DNA of 8,774 nt from Candidatus Peregrinibacteria bacterium (GTDB taxonomy: Bacteria > Patescibacteriota > Gracilibacteria > Peribacterales > Peribacteraceae). The notes under the pieces are model-generated. The model saw only the letters and a list, made by a program, of their open reading frames with translations, was not told the origin of the DNA and did not search any database. Position numbers and translations under genes: made by a program. The first letter of the stretch is position 1; each line of letters opens with the position of its first letter. Below are positions 1 through 6,496 of this stretch, piece by piece. The stretch lies in NCBI GenBank assembly GCA_030638845.1, contig DAOWDW010000018.1, forward strand, positions 1 to 8,774. The letters are read 5' to 3'.

Positions 1-3
1 AAA

Positions 4-3000
4 ATGGCTGATCAAATAGAAGGTTGTAAAACGCCAGATGATTTTATTAAGTTTTTTAGAGAAATAGGTATACAAGGAAATGAATGGCTTAGTTCTTTTT
101 GGCTTGAAAATAATGGATATCGTAGATTGTATAGAGCTATTGTTAATGATGCTCGCTTTAATAGTTGGTCAACATTTTTGGAATTCATGAGTGTTGAATG
201 CGACGGGTCTTGGACAAAGCGAGTAGCTGTGCGTAAAACGCCAGATGATTTTATCAAGTTTTTTAAAGAAATAGGTATACAAGGAAATGAATGGAAAAAT
301 TCAAAGTGGCTTGATACTAACGGATTTCCAGGACTTAGAATGGCAATTACTGAAGATATTCGTTTTGAATCTTGGTCTGCATTTCTTGCGTTTATGGATC
401 CTGAAGCAATACATGAAGACGAAGAAATGGAACAACTTGCTACACTCTCTGTAGAAGAAGCAGTTGCACTTCTTGGAGAAAGAGATCCATACAAGCTTAA
501 AATTTTCCTGCAATTTGCTCATCCAGAATTAACTGAAGAAGAAATTGATAAACTTGTAAGAAGAGCGTTTAAGAATTTTGTAATTTCAACACAGGAAACA
601 AGAGAAGAGAAATATTTACGATATGAAGAGGGATTACTTCAGGTACAATTCCATGAATTCCCTCGAGAAACCGAAGAGCCAACTGTAACAATAACAGGAA
701 GGGTAAAAGGAGAATTTGTTTACTGTGCAGGTGTATACACAAAGCGTACTCGACTTGAAGATGATGGAACATTTTCATTCTGTATTCCCTTAAAAATTGG
801 AGAAACAAATGAAGTGCGAATAATGGCAGTGAATACAAGAGACCCAGAGAATCCTGTTAGAAGTGTTCAAAGAATATTTACTATAGAGCAGACAGGGGAG
901 GAGGAAGATGATGTAGAATCACTTTTTGCTCTTTTAAGTCAGCATGCACGAGAGATTCGGGAAGGAATAAGGCAAGACCCAGGTAGATTGGAGCACTTTG
1001 AATGGTGTGCAGAGCAGGTACTTATTAAAAAGTTTTCCTCTTCTTTTGAAGAAGGAGAAGAATATGTTAAAGAACTTATAGTTAAAACAGAAAGTGGGAC
1101 AATTCGAAAAGTTCTTAGAAAAACACTCACAAAATTTCGCAAAATAAATAAGATGCCATTTCCTAATGTGCAAGAAGGAAGTCTGCTTTTCTTTCAAAAA
1201 TATTGTGTAGTAGAAATACTCAGACGCATGAAAGATGAATCTTGCCTTGGTGTTATTCTTGCGAACGATCCGGGACTTGGAAAAACACGAACGGTGTTAG
1301 CTGCAATTGCCGAATATGAAGCGGGTATTATTTGCCCGAATGCAGTAGTGAGTGTTTGGGGAGAAGAAGTAAATGAAGTACTTGAAAACCCAGACATGCT
1401 TGTTATGCGAGAAGTTCCTCATAAGGTTCGTAAAGAAATGCTACGAATACGTAGAGCAGTTCACGAAGTTATGAGTCCTGCACGATATGTTACAAATATT
1501 AATTTTCTGCAAAAAATAAAGGATAAAGAACGCTTTTCTCTACTTGGAGATAAAAAAATGGTACTGGTACATGACGAAGCACACAGCCGTGTAAACGAAC
1601 ATTCCGAACAAAGTAAAGGTGCACGAATGATAGATCATAAATTCCAAATTAATGTTACGGCAACCCCAGCAAAAAATCCCGAAGCTGTAAGGCGACTACT
1701 GCGTACCCTTCATCCTATAGACAAGCGATTTAAAAGTGCGGTAGCTTTCCGTAAAGCTTTTCCTGCAGATAATCCACGGGCATTAAAAACACTTAGCCTT
1801 ATTTTGCGGAGAGATACTATTCGCTTCCGAAAGCAAGATGTAATGGAAGAAGTAGATCCTAATCAAAGCTTGGATGAGCAACGCCATAAATTACCAAAGA
1901 AAGAATTTATTAAGAGTAGTACACGTGGTGATTTTACTATGAGCGATAGACAAGCGAGATCAATATATAAAATGTTTTTAAATTGGCATGATTGGACCGA
2001 GCAATATGATAAATTTATTCCAGATGATGAAACTACAGAAGAAGATAGATTACGTGTTGCAGGAGCGCTAACCAAAAAGCACGCACTACGACAATCTATA
2101 AATAATCCTTCATACGTTGGTCTAAACGACAAAGATGCAAAATCTGTTCAGACACGTAACATTGTGAATGACTGTTTGAAGCGTGGGCGCAAAGTTATTA
2201 TCTTCTGTGCATATAATGCTCAAGCAGAAAAATATGCGAAGATGTTTAAGAAGCATAATCCTGCTGTCTACACAGGTACAACGTCTATGCAGGGTGAAAA
2301 AAAAGATGATATTGAAAATACAATGCGTTTTGCACGCGAAAAAGATGCTAACGGAAGAAAGTATTGGAAGTTAGATGCAAACGGATATCCTGTAGAGGAT
2401 AATAGTGGTGAGACAATGTCGGCGCTAGATTACGAACGTATAACATTCCAGAACGCTGATGATAGGCAAATTATTATTGCAACCTACAAAGCGGGTGCGG
2501 TTGGAACAACATTTACTGCGGGAAAAGCTATGATTTTTGATGATCTCCCCACAGATGTTGTGGAAGCAATACAGGCGGAGGATAGAAATCAGCGCATTGA
2601 TCCCGATCGTCAGACGCATGCAACAGTGGAATATTACAATTTGATAAGTAAGTACCCACCTAAATTCTTAGAAAGAATGAAGAAAATCTGGGTTGTAAAA
2701 GACATAGAAAATAAATGCTATCGAGAATTTAGAAGAAAATGTGATGCGAAAGAATATGCCGAGGAAATTGAAACAAATGCATTAAGTAATGATGAGGAAA
2801 TTACAATACAAGTTGAAACTGCATATGATGCATTCTTTGCTCAGGGCACCTATGATGAAGTGCACACGCTTAACCTCATTGTACAGCGTCAAGTCTTCCA
2901 TTTAATTAATGATGGTATAGCAGACAGTAGTATTCTTAGTGAGGATCAAATTAAATTTAAAGGATTTGAGGCAAATGGTTTGAATACATTGGCTGTATAG
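4..3000 (+). CDS. SNF2-type helicase-like ATPase with duplicated N-terminal domain and Ig-like module
   Basis: The C-terminal half carries a superfamily 2 motor of SNF2/DEAD-box-helicase type, which uses ATP to move along or remodel nucleic acid. Visible motifs are a Q-motif-like stretch just upstream, Walker A DPGLGKT (residues 422-428, Lys427), DEAH (524-527), TATP (552-555), a second RecA lobe starting at KVIIFCAYN (730-738), motif V around 826-838 and motif VI QAEDRNQR (857-864) with the expected arginines. The N-terminus has two copies of a ~54-residue unit (9-62 and 78-131), then an acidic helical stretch, then a beta-rich segment at about 224-296 that resembles an Ig-like fold. No nuclease or methylase domain is seen. 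The first three bases of the window are in frame and open, so the ATG at 4 may not be the true start and further repeat copies could lie upstream. The motor call is firm; the substrate is unknown. CGN arginine codons outnumber AGR, unlike the next operon. Confidence 0.88.
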   Translation: MADQIEGCKTPDDFIKFFREIGIQGNEWLSSFWLENNGYRRLYRAIVNDARFNSWSTFLEFMSVECDGSWTKRVAVRKTPDDFIKFFKEIGIQGNEWKNSKWLDTNGFPGLRMAITEDIRFESWSAFLAFMDPEAIHEDEEMEQLATLSVEEAVALLGERDPYKLKIFLQFAHPELTEEEIDKLVRRAFKNFVISTQETREEKYLRYEEGLLQVQFHEFPRETEEPTVTITGRVKGEFVYCAGVYTKRTRLEDDGTFSFCIPLKIGETNEVRIMAVNTRDPENPVRSVQRIFTIEQTGEEEDDVESLFALLSQHAREIREGIRQDPGRLEHFEWCAEQVLIKKFSSSFEEGEEYVKELIVKTESGTIRKVLRKTLTKFRKINKMPFPNVQEGSLLFFQKYCVVEILRRMKDESCLGVILANDPGLGKTRTVLAAIAEYEAGIICPNAVVSVWGEEVNEVLENPDMLVMREVPHKVRKEMLRIRRAVHEVMSPARYVTNINFLQKIKDKERFSLLGDKKMVLVHDEAHSRVNEHSEQSKGARMIDHKFQINVTATPAKNPEAVRRLLRTLHPIDKRFKSAVAFRKAFPADNPRALKTLSLILRRDTIRFRKQDVMEEVDPNQSLDEQRHKLPKKEFIKSSTRGDFTMSDRQARSIYKMFLNWHDWTEQYDKFIPDDETTEEDRLRVAGALTKKHALRQSINNPSYVGLNDKDAKSVQTRNIVNDCLKRGRKVIIFCAYNAQAEKYAKMFKKHNPAVYTGTTSMQGEKKDDIENTMRFAREKDANGRKYWKLDANGYPVEDNSGETMSALDYERITFQNADDRQIIIATYKAGAVGTTFTAGKAMIFDDLPTDVVEAIQAEDRNQRIDPDRQTHATVEYYNLISKYPPKFLERMKKIWVVKDIENKCYREFRRKCDAKEYAEEIETNALSNDEEITIQVETAYDAFFAQGTYDEVHTLNLIVQRQVFHLINDGIADSSILSEDQIKFKGFEANGLNTLAV
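28..396 (+). repeat. Tandem in-frame coding repeat, 207-base period
   Basis: Two copies of a 54-codon unit (28-189 and 235-396) lie at the start of the helicase gene. The proteins match at 37 of 54 positions by hand alignment. The first 60 bases of each unit (28-87 and 235-294) match at 58 of 60 bases, while the remainder is far more diverged. The shared protein pattern is KTPDDFIKFF, EIGIQGNEW, then spaced residues W-L, NG, L, AI, D-RF, SWS-FL-FM. I do not recognise the domain; a small helical binding module is a guess. Confidence 0.85.
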
Positions 3001-3082
3001 CAAAAAGATATGTTTTGTTGATTGAATGTTGTGGTCTATAAATAAGATATGATGAATAATTTGAAATTTACAATTTGAACTA

Positions 3083-3104
3083 ACTTCGCCAAGGCTACGA
3101 AGGT
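3083..3104. repeat. Short hairpin repeat in the spacer
   Basis: The core CTTCGCCAAGGCTACGAAG folds into a five-base stem (CTTCG 3084-3088 with CGAAG 3098-3102). It is markedly more GC-rich than the surrounding AT-rich spacer. Sequences of this type are, as far as I recall, frequent dispersed intergenic repeats in candidate-phyla genomes; only one copy is in this window, so its repeat status here is from memory and not shown. Confidence 0.45.
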
Positions 3105-3149
3105 CAAGAATTCGAAAAAATTAAAGATAACGTATTATTTCTGTTTAAA

Positions 3150-3175
3150 AATTAAAAATTTCGAATTAAAAATTT
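3150..3175. repeat. AT-rich direct repeat AATTAAAAATTT x2
   Basis: Two exact 12-base copies (3150-3161 and 3164-3175) flank a central CG. The block is nearly all A and T. It may be an upstream promoter-enhancing AT tract or a decayed repeat; no function is shown. Confidence 0.6.
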
Positions 3176-3228
3176 ATTATGATTACTATTATATATGCAA
3201 AACGCCTATTCCCTTTTCATTCATAATT

Positions 3229-3237
3229 TGCTATAAT
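3229..3237 (+). promoter_or_regulatory. Extended -10 promoter of the three-gene operon
   Basis: TGC followed by a perfect TATAAT (3232-3237) forms an extended -10 element. Transcription would start near 3244 and leave an untranslated leader of about 22 bases before the ATG at 3266. No good -35 hexamer is visible, which is common for extended -10 promoters. The AT-rich tract at 3120-3190 lies upstream. Confidence 0.65.
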
Positions 3238-3265
3238 TGCTCGATATCTTCGAATATTTTCTCTT

Positions 3266-3478
3266 ATGGATATAACTCAAATAAAATCATTAATTACAAA
3301 AAGTAGAATACTTACAGATGCAGAACGTGCATATTGGTCTGCTAGTTTGTCTAAAATGAATGGAGGTCAAATGCAGAGATTGGAATCAATTTTGCAAAAG
3401 GCAGAGCAAATACCTTGGACTCAACATATACAACAGTTCTTTTCTATTATTACTACCGCTGCCGAGAAGGTGGCTTAA
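3266..3478 (+). CDS. Small helical protein of unknown function (70 aa), first gene of operon
   Basis: I do not recognise this 70-residue protein. It begins MDITQIKSLITKSRILTDAE and reads as three or four short amphipathic helices, with no signal peptide or membrane segment. The LTDAERAYW and LESILQKAE segments have the heptad-like spacing of small helical-bundle or interaction domains. The ATG sits about 22 bases below a predicted transcription start, with no Shine-Dalgarno site. The next gene begins 10 bases after its stop, so the two are probably co-transcribed and perhaps translationally coupled. The promoter position and the tight gap support it as a real gene. It could be a partner or regulator of the larger downstream proteins, but that is only inference. 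Confidence 0.7.
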   Translation: MDITQIKSLITKSRILTDAERAYWSASLSKMNGGQMQRLESILQKAEQIPWTQHIQQFFSIITTAAEKVA

Positions 3479-3488
3479 TCTTTATATT

Positions 3489-4670
3489 ATGTCAGGTTCA
3501 AATCCATCATCGCAGGCAAGCCCAAATCCTTCTCCAGAAGATAATGATAGGCAGGTACAGATAGATACTGTTCAAAAGGAACTTCAAGAATTAAAGACTG
3601 CAATAGAAGTTCCAGAAGGATCTGGTAGAGTTACGGCTATAAATAAGGCAGCAGAGGAACTTTCTAATGCAATGAAGCCAATTCTTTCTTTATCTGAAGA
3701 AGACAGGAATGAAAAGGAGGTTGCACTAATTAAAGAAATTCTTAATGATTCAAAAGTTGAAACTGTACTACGTGATCTAATTGAAAGAGTTGGGACTTCA
3801 AGGACTGATTTACAAGGTCTTGCTGCAGAAGTAAATGCAGGCGATTTAACAAATGAACTAGCTGCAATGGAGGGTAATCCAGAGAATGCCAGTACATCGT
3901 TTGTTGTTAGTTTTCTTGCAAATGTAGATAGTGTGCTTAAGAAATTTTCATCAAATGATAGTTTAGGAGAGCGCGGAAAAGGCTTTGCTCAAATGATGCA
4001 TAATGCGATGAGCCAATTTGTATTAGCTACTCTTGAAAAATTTTCATCTATTTCATTCTTTGGTCAAAAGGCTAGCCTGCTTTCGGAAGTAGATAAAATG
4101 GCACTTGCGAAAAGGAGATTGGAGGAAGATAGAGCTACATTAGATGTATACCCAGCAGTTAAGAAGAAATATAAGGAAAGCGTTCATGATCCATTGTTTT
4201 TTAAAGCATATAGCGCTTGGATAGTTGCACAGAAGGTAGAAAGACCAACGCTTATAAGTATTGTTAATTCAAATGGTGCTCCTTCCACGGTTGCATCAAA
4301 TGCTGAAGCAGAAAAAAAAAGTGATGTGTTTCCAGATGATGGTATAGAGCGAATTGTGAGTGATGGTGATGATATTAAGGTTGTTCTTGGTAGCTTGTCC
4401 ATTAATCTTAAGAAAAATGATGTATTGTTTAAATCTGGAGATTTAGAAACTAAGTGTAATTTTGTAAGAAGTAATTCAAAGTTATCTGTACAGAAAATTA
4501 CTAGAGGAGTAGAAGAAGATACTGTTGCAGGTAATTTTAAAATATTTGTTGACGATAATTTTTTTACTTTTGATGAACTTAATGAGGTCTTCGATAAGGT
4601 GAAAGAAGGTAATTCAAGAAAACTTATTACTAATACCGGAATTTATTTAGAGAAAATAGTAACCGCTTAA
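3489..4670 (+). CDS. Hypothetical protein (393 aa), second gene of operon
   Basis: No family is recognised. From the ATG at 3489 the protein has a Ser/Pro-rich, probably disordered N-terminus (MSGSNPSSQASPNPSPEDN), then a long, mostly helical, acidic region to about residue 145. An amphipathic segment follows at about 158-192 (RGKGFAQMMHNAMSQF, then LEKFSSISFFG), then charged helices. After a low-complexity linker comes a beta-rich C-terminal domain of about 110 residues (LGSLSINLKKNDVLFKSG onward). There is no signal peptide or clear transmembrane helix; the amphipathic part could touch a membrane or partner. The frame is open upstream to 3360, but that start lies inside the preceding gene and would add a sequence of different character, so 3489 is preferred. 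The next gene follows after 14 bases. Arginine is mainly AGR (about 12 of 15). Confidence 0.75.
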   Translation: MSGSNPSSQASPNPSPEDNDRQVQIDTVQKELQELKTAIEVPEGSGRVTAINKAAEELSNAMKPILSLSEEDRNEKEVALIKEILNDSKVETVLRDLIERVGTSRTDLQGLAAEVNAGDLTNELAAMEGNPENASTSFVVSFLANVDSVLKKFSSNDSLGERGKGFAQMMHNAMSQFVLATLEKFSSISFFGQKASLLSEVDKMALAKRRLEEDRATLDVYPAVKKKYKESVHDPLFFKAYSAWIVAQKVERPTLISIVNSNGAPSTVASNAEAEKKSDVFPDDGIERIVSDGDDIKVVLGSLSINLKKNDVLFKSGDLETKCNFVRSNSKLSVQKITRGVEEDTVAGNFKIFVDDNFFTFDELNEVFDKVKEGNSRKLITNTGIYLEKIVTA

Positions 4671-4684
4671 TTCCCATTTTTATT

Positions 4685-5485
4685 ATGTCTTTAGATTCAA
4701 AAGAAACATCGCAAGTAGGATTAGATGCTATTGCGGATATTCCAGCAGAGTCTCCAGCTGAAAGTGTAGTAGATACTGTCGAAAGATTAGATAGTACAGC
4801 AGATAAGATTGTTGAAAAAAATCTTGTTGAAGTTGGTACTCGTGAAAAAAAATTAAAGGAAGCAAGTAAAGTTGAAACTGAAGAAATAACTGAGGATGAA
4901 CTTTCGGCAAGTGAAAAAGTAGGTGCAAAAATAGGAGGTAGTATAGGGAAGGGGACAAAAGGATTTATAGATTTCTCTGTCGGTCAAAAAAATGAGATTA
5001 TGGCAGAGTCAAAAACAGTAATTGGAAGGAAGAATTTAATAATTTCTTCACTACTTGGGACTATTGGTGCTATTGCACTTTCAAGATGGATATTAAAAAA
5101 GAAAGCAGAAAGCGATGGGAGCACTAAGAAGCGAAGTTGGGTAAGTAGGGCGATAGTTGGATCTGCAGGATTTTTAGGTGTTTTTGCAACTTCCAGATGG
5201 ATATTGAATAATTATGAAAAAGTACCAGAGCAATATGCATCTATTCAAGAAAAGTTTATGGGTTTGCTAGGAAAGAATAAAAAAGTTGAAGATAAAAACC
5301 TAAAAGTAAAAATTAAAGAATCAACTAATTCTGCTGGGGTAAAAGATCCTAAGATTCAACTTTATTCACCAACAAACACATTTATTGATGAGGTGAATAA
5401 AAGCCTTGTTGAAGAACCTAAGAAATTTGATGAATGGTCTTCTGATGCAGTGGAAAAATGGGAAAAAAGGAAAAATGTTGCTTAG
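4685..5485 (+). CDS. Hypothetical two-span membrane protein (266 aa), third gene of operon
   Basis: No family is recognised. The protein opens with about 80 acidic, helix-prone residues without a signal peptide. A Gly-rich stretch follows (AKIGGSIGKGTKGF), then two hydrophobic spans at about residues 118-137 and 156-174, each ending in the same motif (LSRWIL at 132-137, TSRWIL at 169-174). A lysine-rich linker joins them and a charged C-terminal tail of about 90 residues follows. The positive residues between and after the spans make topology ambiguous: a membrane hairpin with both ends in the cytoplasm is plausible. The repeated motif suggests an internal duplication. It could anchor the product of the preceding gene to the membrane; that is inferred only from operon position. 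The start at 4685 is the first ATG after the upstream stop and has no Shine-Dalgarno site. Confidence 0.75.
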   Translation: MSLDSKETSQVGLDAIADIPAESPAESVVDTVERLDSTADKIVEKNLVEVGTREKKLKEASKVETEEITEDELSASEKVGAKIGGSIGKGTKGFIDFSVGQKNEIMAESKTVIGRKNLIISSLLGTIGAIALSRWILKKKAESDGSTKKRSWVSRAIVGSAGFLGVFATSRWILNNYEKVPEQYASIQEKFMGLLGKNKKVEDKNLKVKIKESTNSAGVKDPKIQLYSPTNTFIDEVNKSLVEEPKKFDEWSSDAVEKWEKRKNVA

Positions 5486-5503
5486 TATATATCTGTTTCA
5501 CTG

Positions 5504-5530
5504 TTTATCCTGAGTGCAGTCGAAGGACTT
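5504..5530. repeat. Dispersed-type intergenic repeat upstream of nuclease gene
   Basis: The core CCTGAGTGCAGTCGAAGG is much more GC-rich than its surroundings and resembles the CCTGAG...GTCGAAGG sequences that I recall as frequent intergenic elements in many bacterial and candidate-phyla genomes. It begins about 19 bases after the stop of the 266-residue gene and ends 6 bases before the -10 box of the nuclease gene, where a -35 region would sit. Outer bases CCT and AGG can pair, but the hairpin is weak. Confidence 0.5.
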
Positions 5531-5533
5531 CAC

Positions 5534-5549
5534 TGCTATACTTTCTATG
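5534..5549 (+). promoter_or_regulatory. Extended -10 promoter, predicted leaderless start of nuclease gene
   Basis: TGC followed by TATACT (5537-5542) lies exactly six bases before the GTG start at 5549. A start point seven bases after the -10 box would fall on the G of GTG, giving a leaderless message. The 12-mer CTGCTATACTTT (5533-5544) recurs identically in front of the DUF212 gene (6480-6491). Confidence 0.65.
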
Positions 5550-6355
5550 TGCCAAGGTCATTTTCTCAATTGCAGTCATACCAAAACTGCCCGAGACAGT
5601 ATGAGTTTGCGTATATAAAAAAAGTTCCTCGTGGACATATTTCCGCTGGAGAGAGTTTTGGGTCTAGTATGCATAATTGTTTGAAGAAGTGGGGAGAGAT
5701 TGAAATGCAGAATGCAAAATGCAAAATGGATAATAATGGATCTAAAAATGGTAATCAGTTGGAGATGTTTGAAGAAGAAAAAATATCTACTTCTGAAGAA
5801 CTTTCTGTTCAATTATTAATAGATTTGTGGAGAGGTTCTTTCATTGTGGAAGGATATGAAACCCGCATAGAAGCAGATATGGCTATGCTAAAAGGTGAAA
5901 AAATTCTTAGAATGTATTATGAGTGGTGGAAACAGAGTGAACATAAAATTGTTGCTGTAGAAAAAGGTTTTAAGTTAGAAATAGATGGTGCAGAGTTAGC
6001 AGGTCGTTTTGATAGAGTTGAATTCTTTGGAGACGGAGTAAAAGTTATAGATTATAAAACTTCTGTTGTTAGAACACAGGAATTTGTAGATGCAGATTTA
6101 CAACTTTCTGTATATGCTTTGGCATGCGAAGAAGTGTTTCATCTTCCTTGTACTGTTTTAAGTTTCTTATTTTTACGTGAAGATGGAATTTTTGAAGTAG
6201 AGACTCACAGAAATGAAAATCAATTGCAGGATGCAATTGCCCAAATTCATTCAGTAAACGAATATGTAGAATCTAGAAATTTTAGACCAACTCCAAGTAG
6301 AGGGACCTGTAGAAAGTGCCCGTATAAGAATGTTTGTGATGTAGCTGCTACCTAA
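5549..6355 (+). CDS. RecB/Cas4-like PD-(D/E)XK nuclease with probable Fe-S cluster
   Basis: This 268-residue protein fits the stand-alone RecB-family exonucleases. Family marks are the N-terminal SFSQLQSYQNCPRQYEF with Cys14, His42 of the first nuclease motif (GSSMHNCLKKW), Asp155 in GRFDR, the Asp168-Tyr-Lys170 (D/E)XK core in VIDYKTS, and the QxxxY motif (Gln185, Tyr189). The C-terminus has CRKCPYKNVC with Cys254, Cys257 and Cys263. One N-terminal and three C-terminal cysteines is the layout that binds a 4Fe-4S cluster in AddB and Cas4. It probably degrades DNA in repair or recombination. GTG at 5549 is the only usable start: the ATG at 5547 is out of frame and soon stops, and no in-frame start exists after the upstream stop. 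A low-complexity insert (about residues 53-68) derives from a 7-base DNA repeat. No CRISPR array or cas1/cas2 is nearby. Confidence 0.85.
   Translation: MPRSFSQLQSYQNCPRQYEFAYIKKVPRGHISAGESFGSSMHNCLKKWGEIEMQNAKCKMDNNGSKNGNQLEMFEEEKISTSEELSVQLLIDLWRGSFIVEGYETRIEADMAMLKGEKILRMYYEWWKQSEHKIVAVEKGFKLEIDGAELAGRFDRVEFFGDGVKVIDYKTSVVRTQEFVDADLQLSVYALACEEVFHLPCTVLSFLFLREDGIFEVETHRNENQLQDAIAQIHSVNEYVESRNFRPTPSRGTCRKCPYKNVCDVAAT
5704..5731 (+). repeat. 7-base tandem repeat (AATGCAR) inside the nuclease gene
   Basis: Consecutive units AATGCAG, AATGCAA, AATGCAA and the variant AATGGAT run from 5704 to 5731. Three units make 21 bases, so the array keeps the frame and encodes MQNAKCKM. It sits between motif I and the catalytic core, in a region that looks like a variable loop. 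AATGCAAAATGC-type arrays are familiar to me as intergenic repeats, so a coding copy is notable. Confidence 0.75.
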
Positions 6356-6361
6356 AGGCAG

Positions 6362-6476
6362 AATAAAACAATGCGTCAATTAAGCAATATAGCCAACCGC
6401 TTCGCAAATCGCTTGCGCATTGTTTACCATGAGCTAGTCGAATGGTTTTATTGTTTCATTGCTTCATTGTTTTATT
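6362..6476. repeat. Intergenic repeat module with nested inverted repeats (copy 1)
   Basis: AATAAAACAATG (6362-6373) is exactly inverted at 6465-6476 (CATTGTTTTATT). The overlapping AAACAATGCG (6366-6375) is also exactly inverted at 6416-6425, so two alternative stems share one arm. TCGCTTGCG (6409-6417) is the reverse complement of CGCAAGCGA found on both sides of proS (6954-6962 and 8530-8538). CGCAA/TTGCG (6403-6407 with 6413-6417) makes a small inner hairpin. The module fills the 140-base gap between the nuclease gene and the DUF212 gene and ends just upstream of the latter's promoter. It could act as a terminator or as a REP/MITE-like element. Confidence 0.65.
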
Positions 6477-6480
6477 TCCC

Positions 6481-6496
6481 TGCTATACTTTTAGTA
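6481..6496 (+). promoter_or_regulatory. Extended -10 promoter, predicted leaderless start of DUF212 gene
   Basis: TGC followed by TATACT (6484-6489) lies exactly six bases before the ATG at 6496, so transcription should begin on the start codon. The context matches the nuclease promoter over the 12-mer CTGCTATACTTT. This supports 6496 as the start in place of the in-frame ATG at 6442, which lies upstream of this box and within repeat DNA. Confidence 0.7.

Larger units (their letters stand above)
3001..3265. other. Non-coding spacer, 265 bases
   Basis: This spacer separates the helicase gene from the three-gene operon. I see no convincing small gene. It holds a short hairpin repeat (3083-3104), two copies of the 12-mer AATTAAAAATTT (3150-3161 and 3164-3175) separated by CG, and an extended -10 promoter near its end (3229-3237). 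I see no clear rho-independent terminator for the helicase gene. Confidence 0.7.

Noticed and set aside
12..494. A 160-codon open frame on the minus strand opposite the helicase N-terminus
   Set aside because: It mirrors the well-supported + strand gene, repeats the same duplication in antisense and has Ser-rich low-complexity translation typical of a shadow frame.
3001..3265. A tRNA or other structured RNA gene in the largest spacer
   Set aside because: No cloverleaf, GTTCRA-type loop or extended GC-paired structure is visible.
3360..3488. Upstream extension of the 393-residue gene to an ATG at 3360
   Set aside because: It overlaps the 70-residue gene in another frame and adds a Cys/Leu-rich sequence unlike the rest; the ATG at 3489, after the upstream stop, is a better start.
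4..6355. A defence island made of the SNF2-type motor and the PD-(D/E)XK nuclease
   Set aside because: They are separated by an unrelated-looking operon with its own promoter, and no methylase, sensor or other defence domain is present.
6442..6495. Upstream ATG at 6442 for the DUF212 gene
   Set aside because: The extra 18 residues come from repeat and promoter DNA, and the family's N-terminus fits the ATG at 6496.
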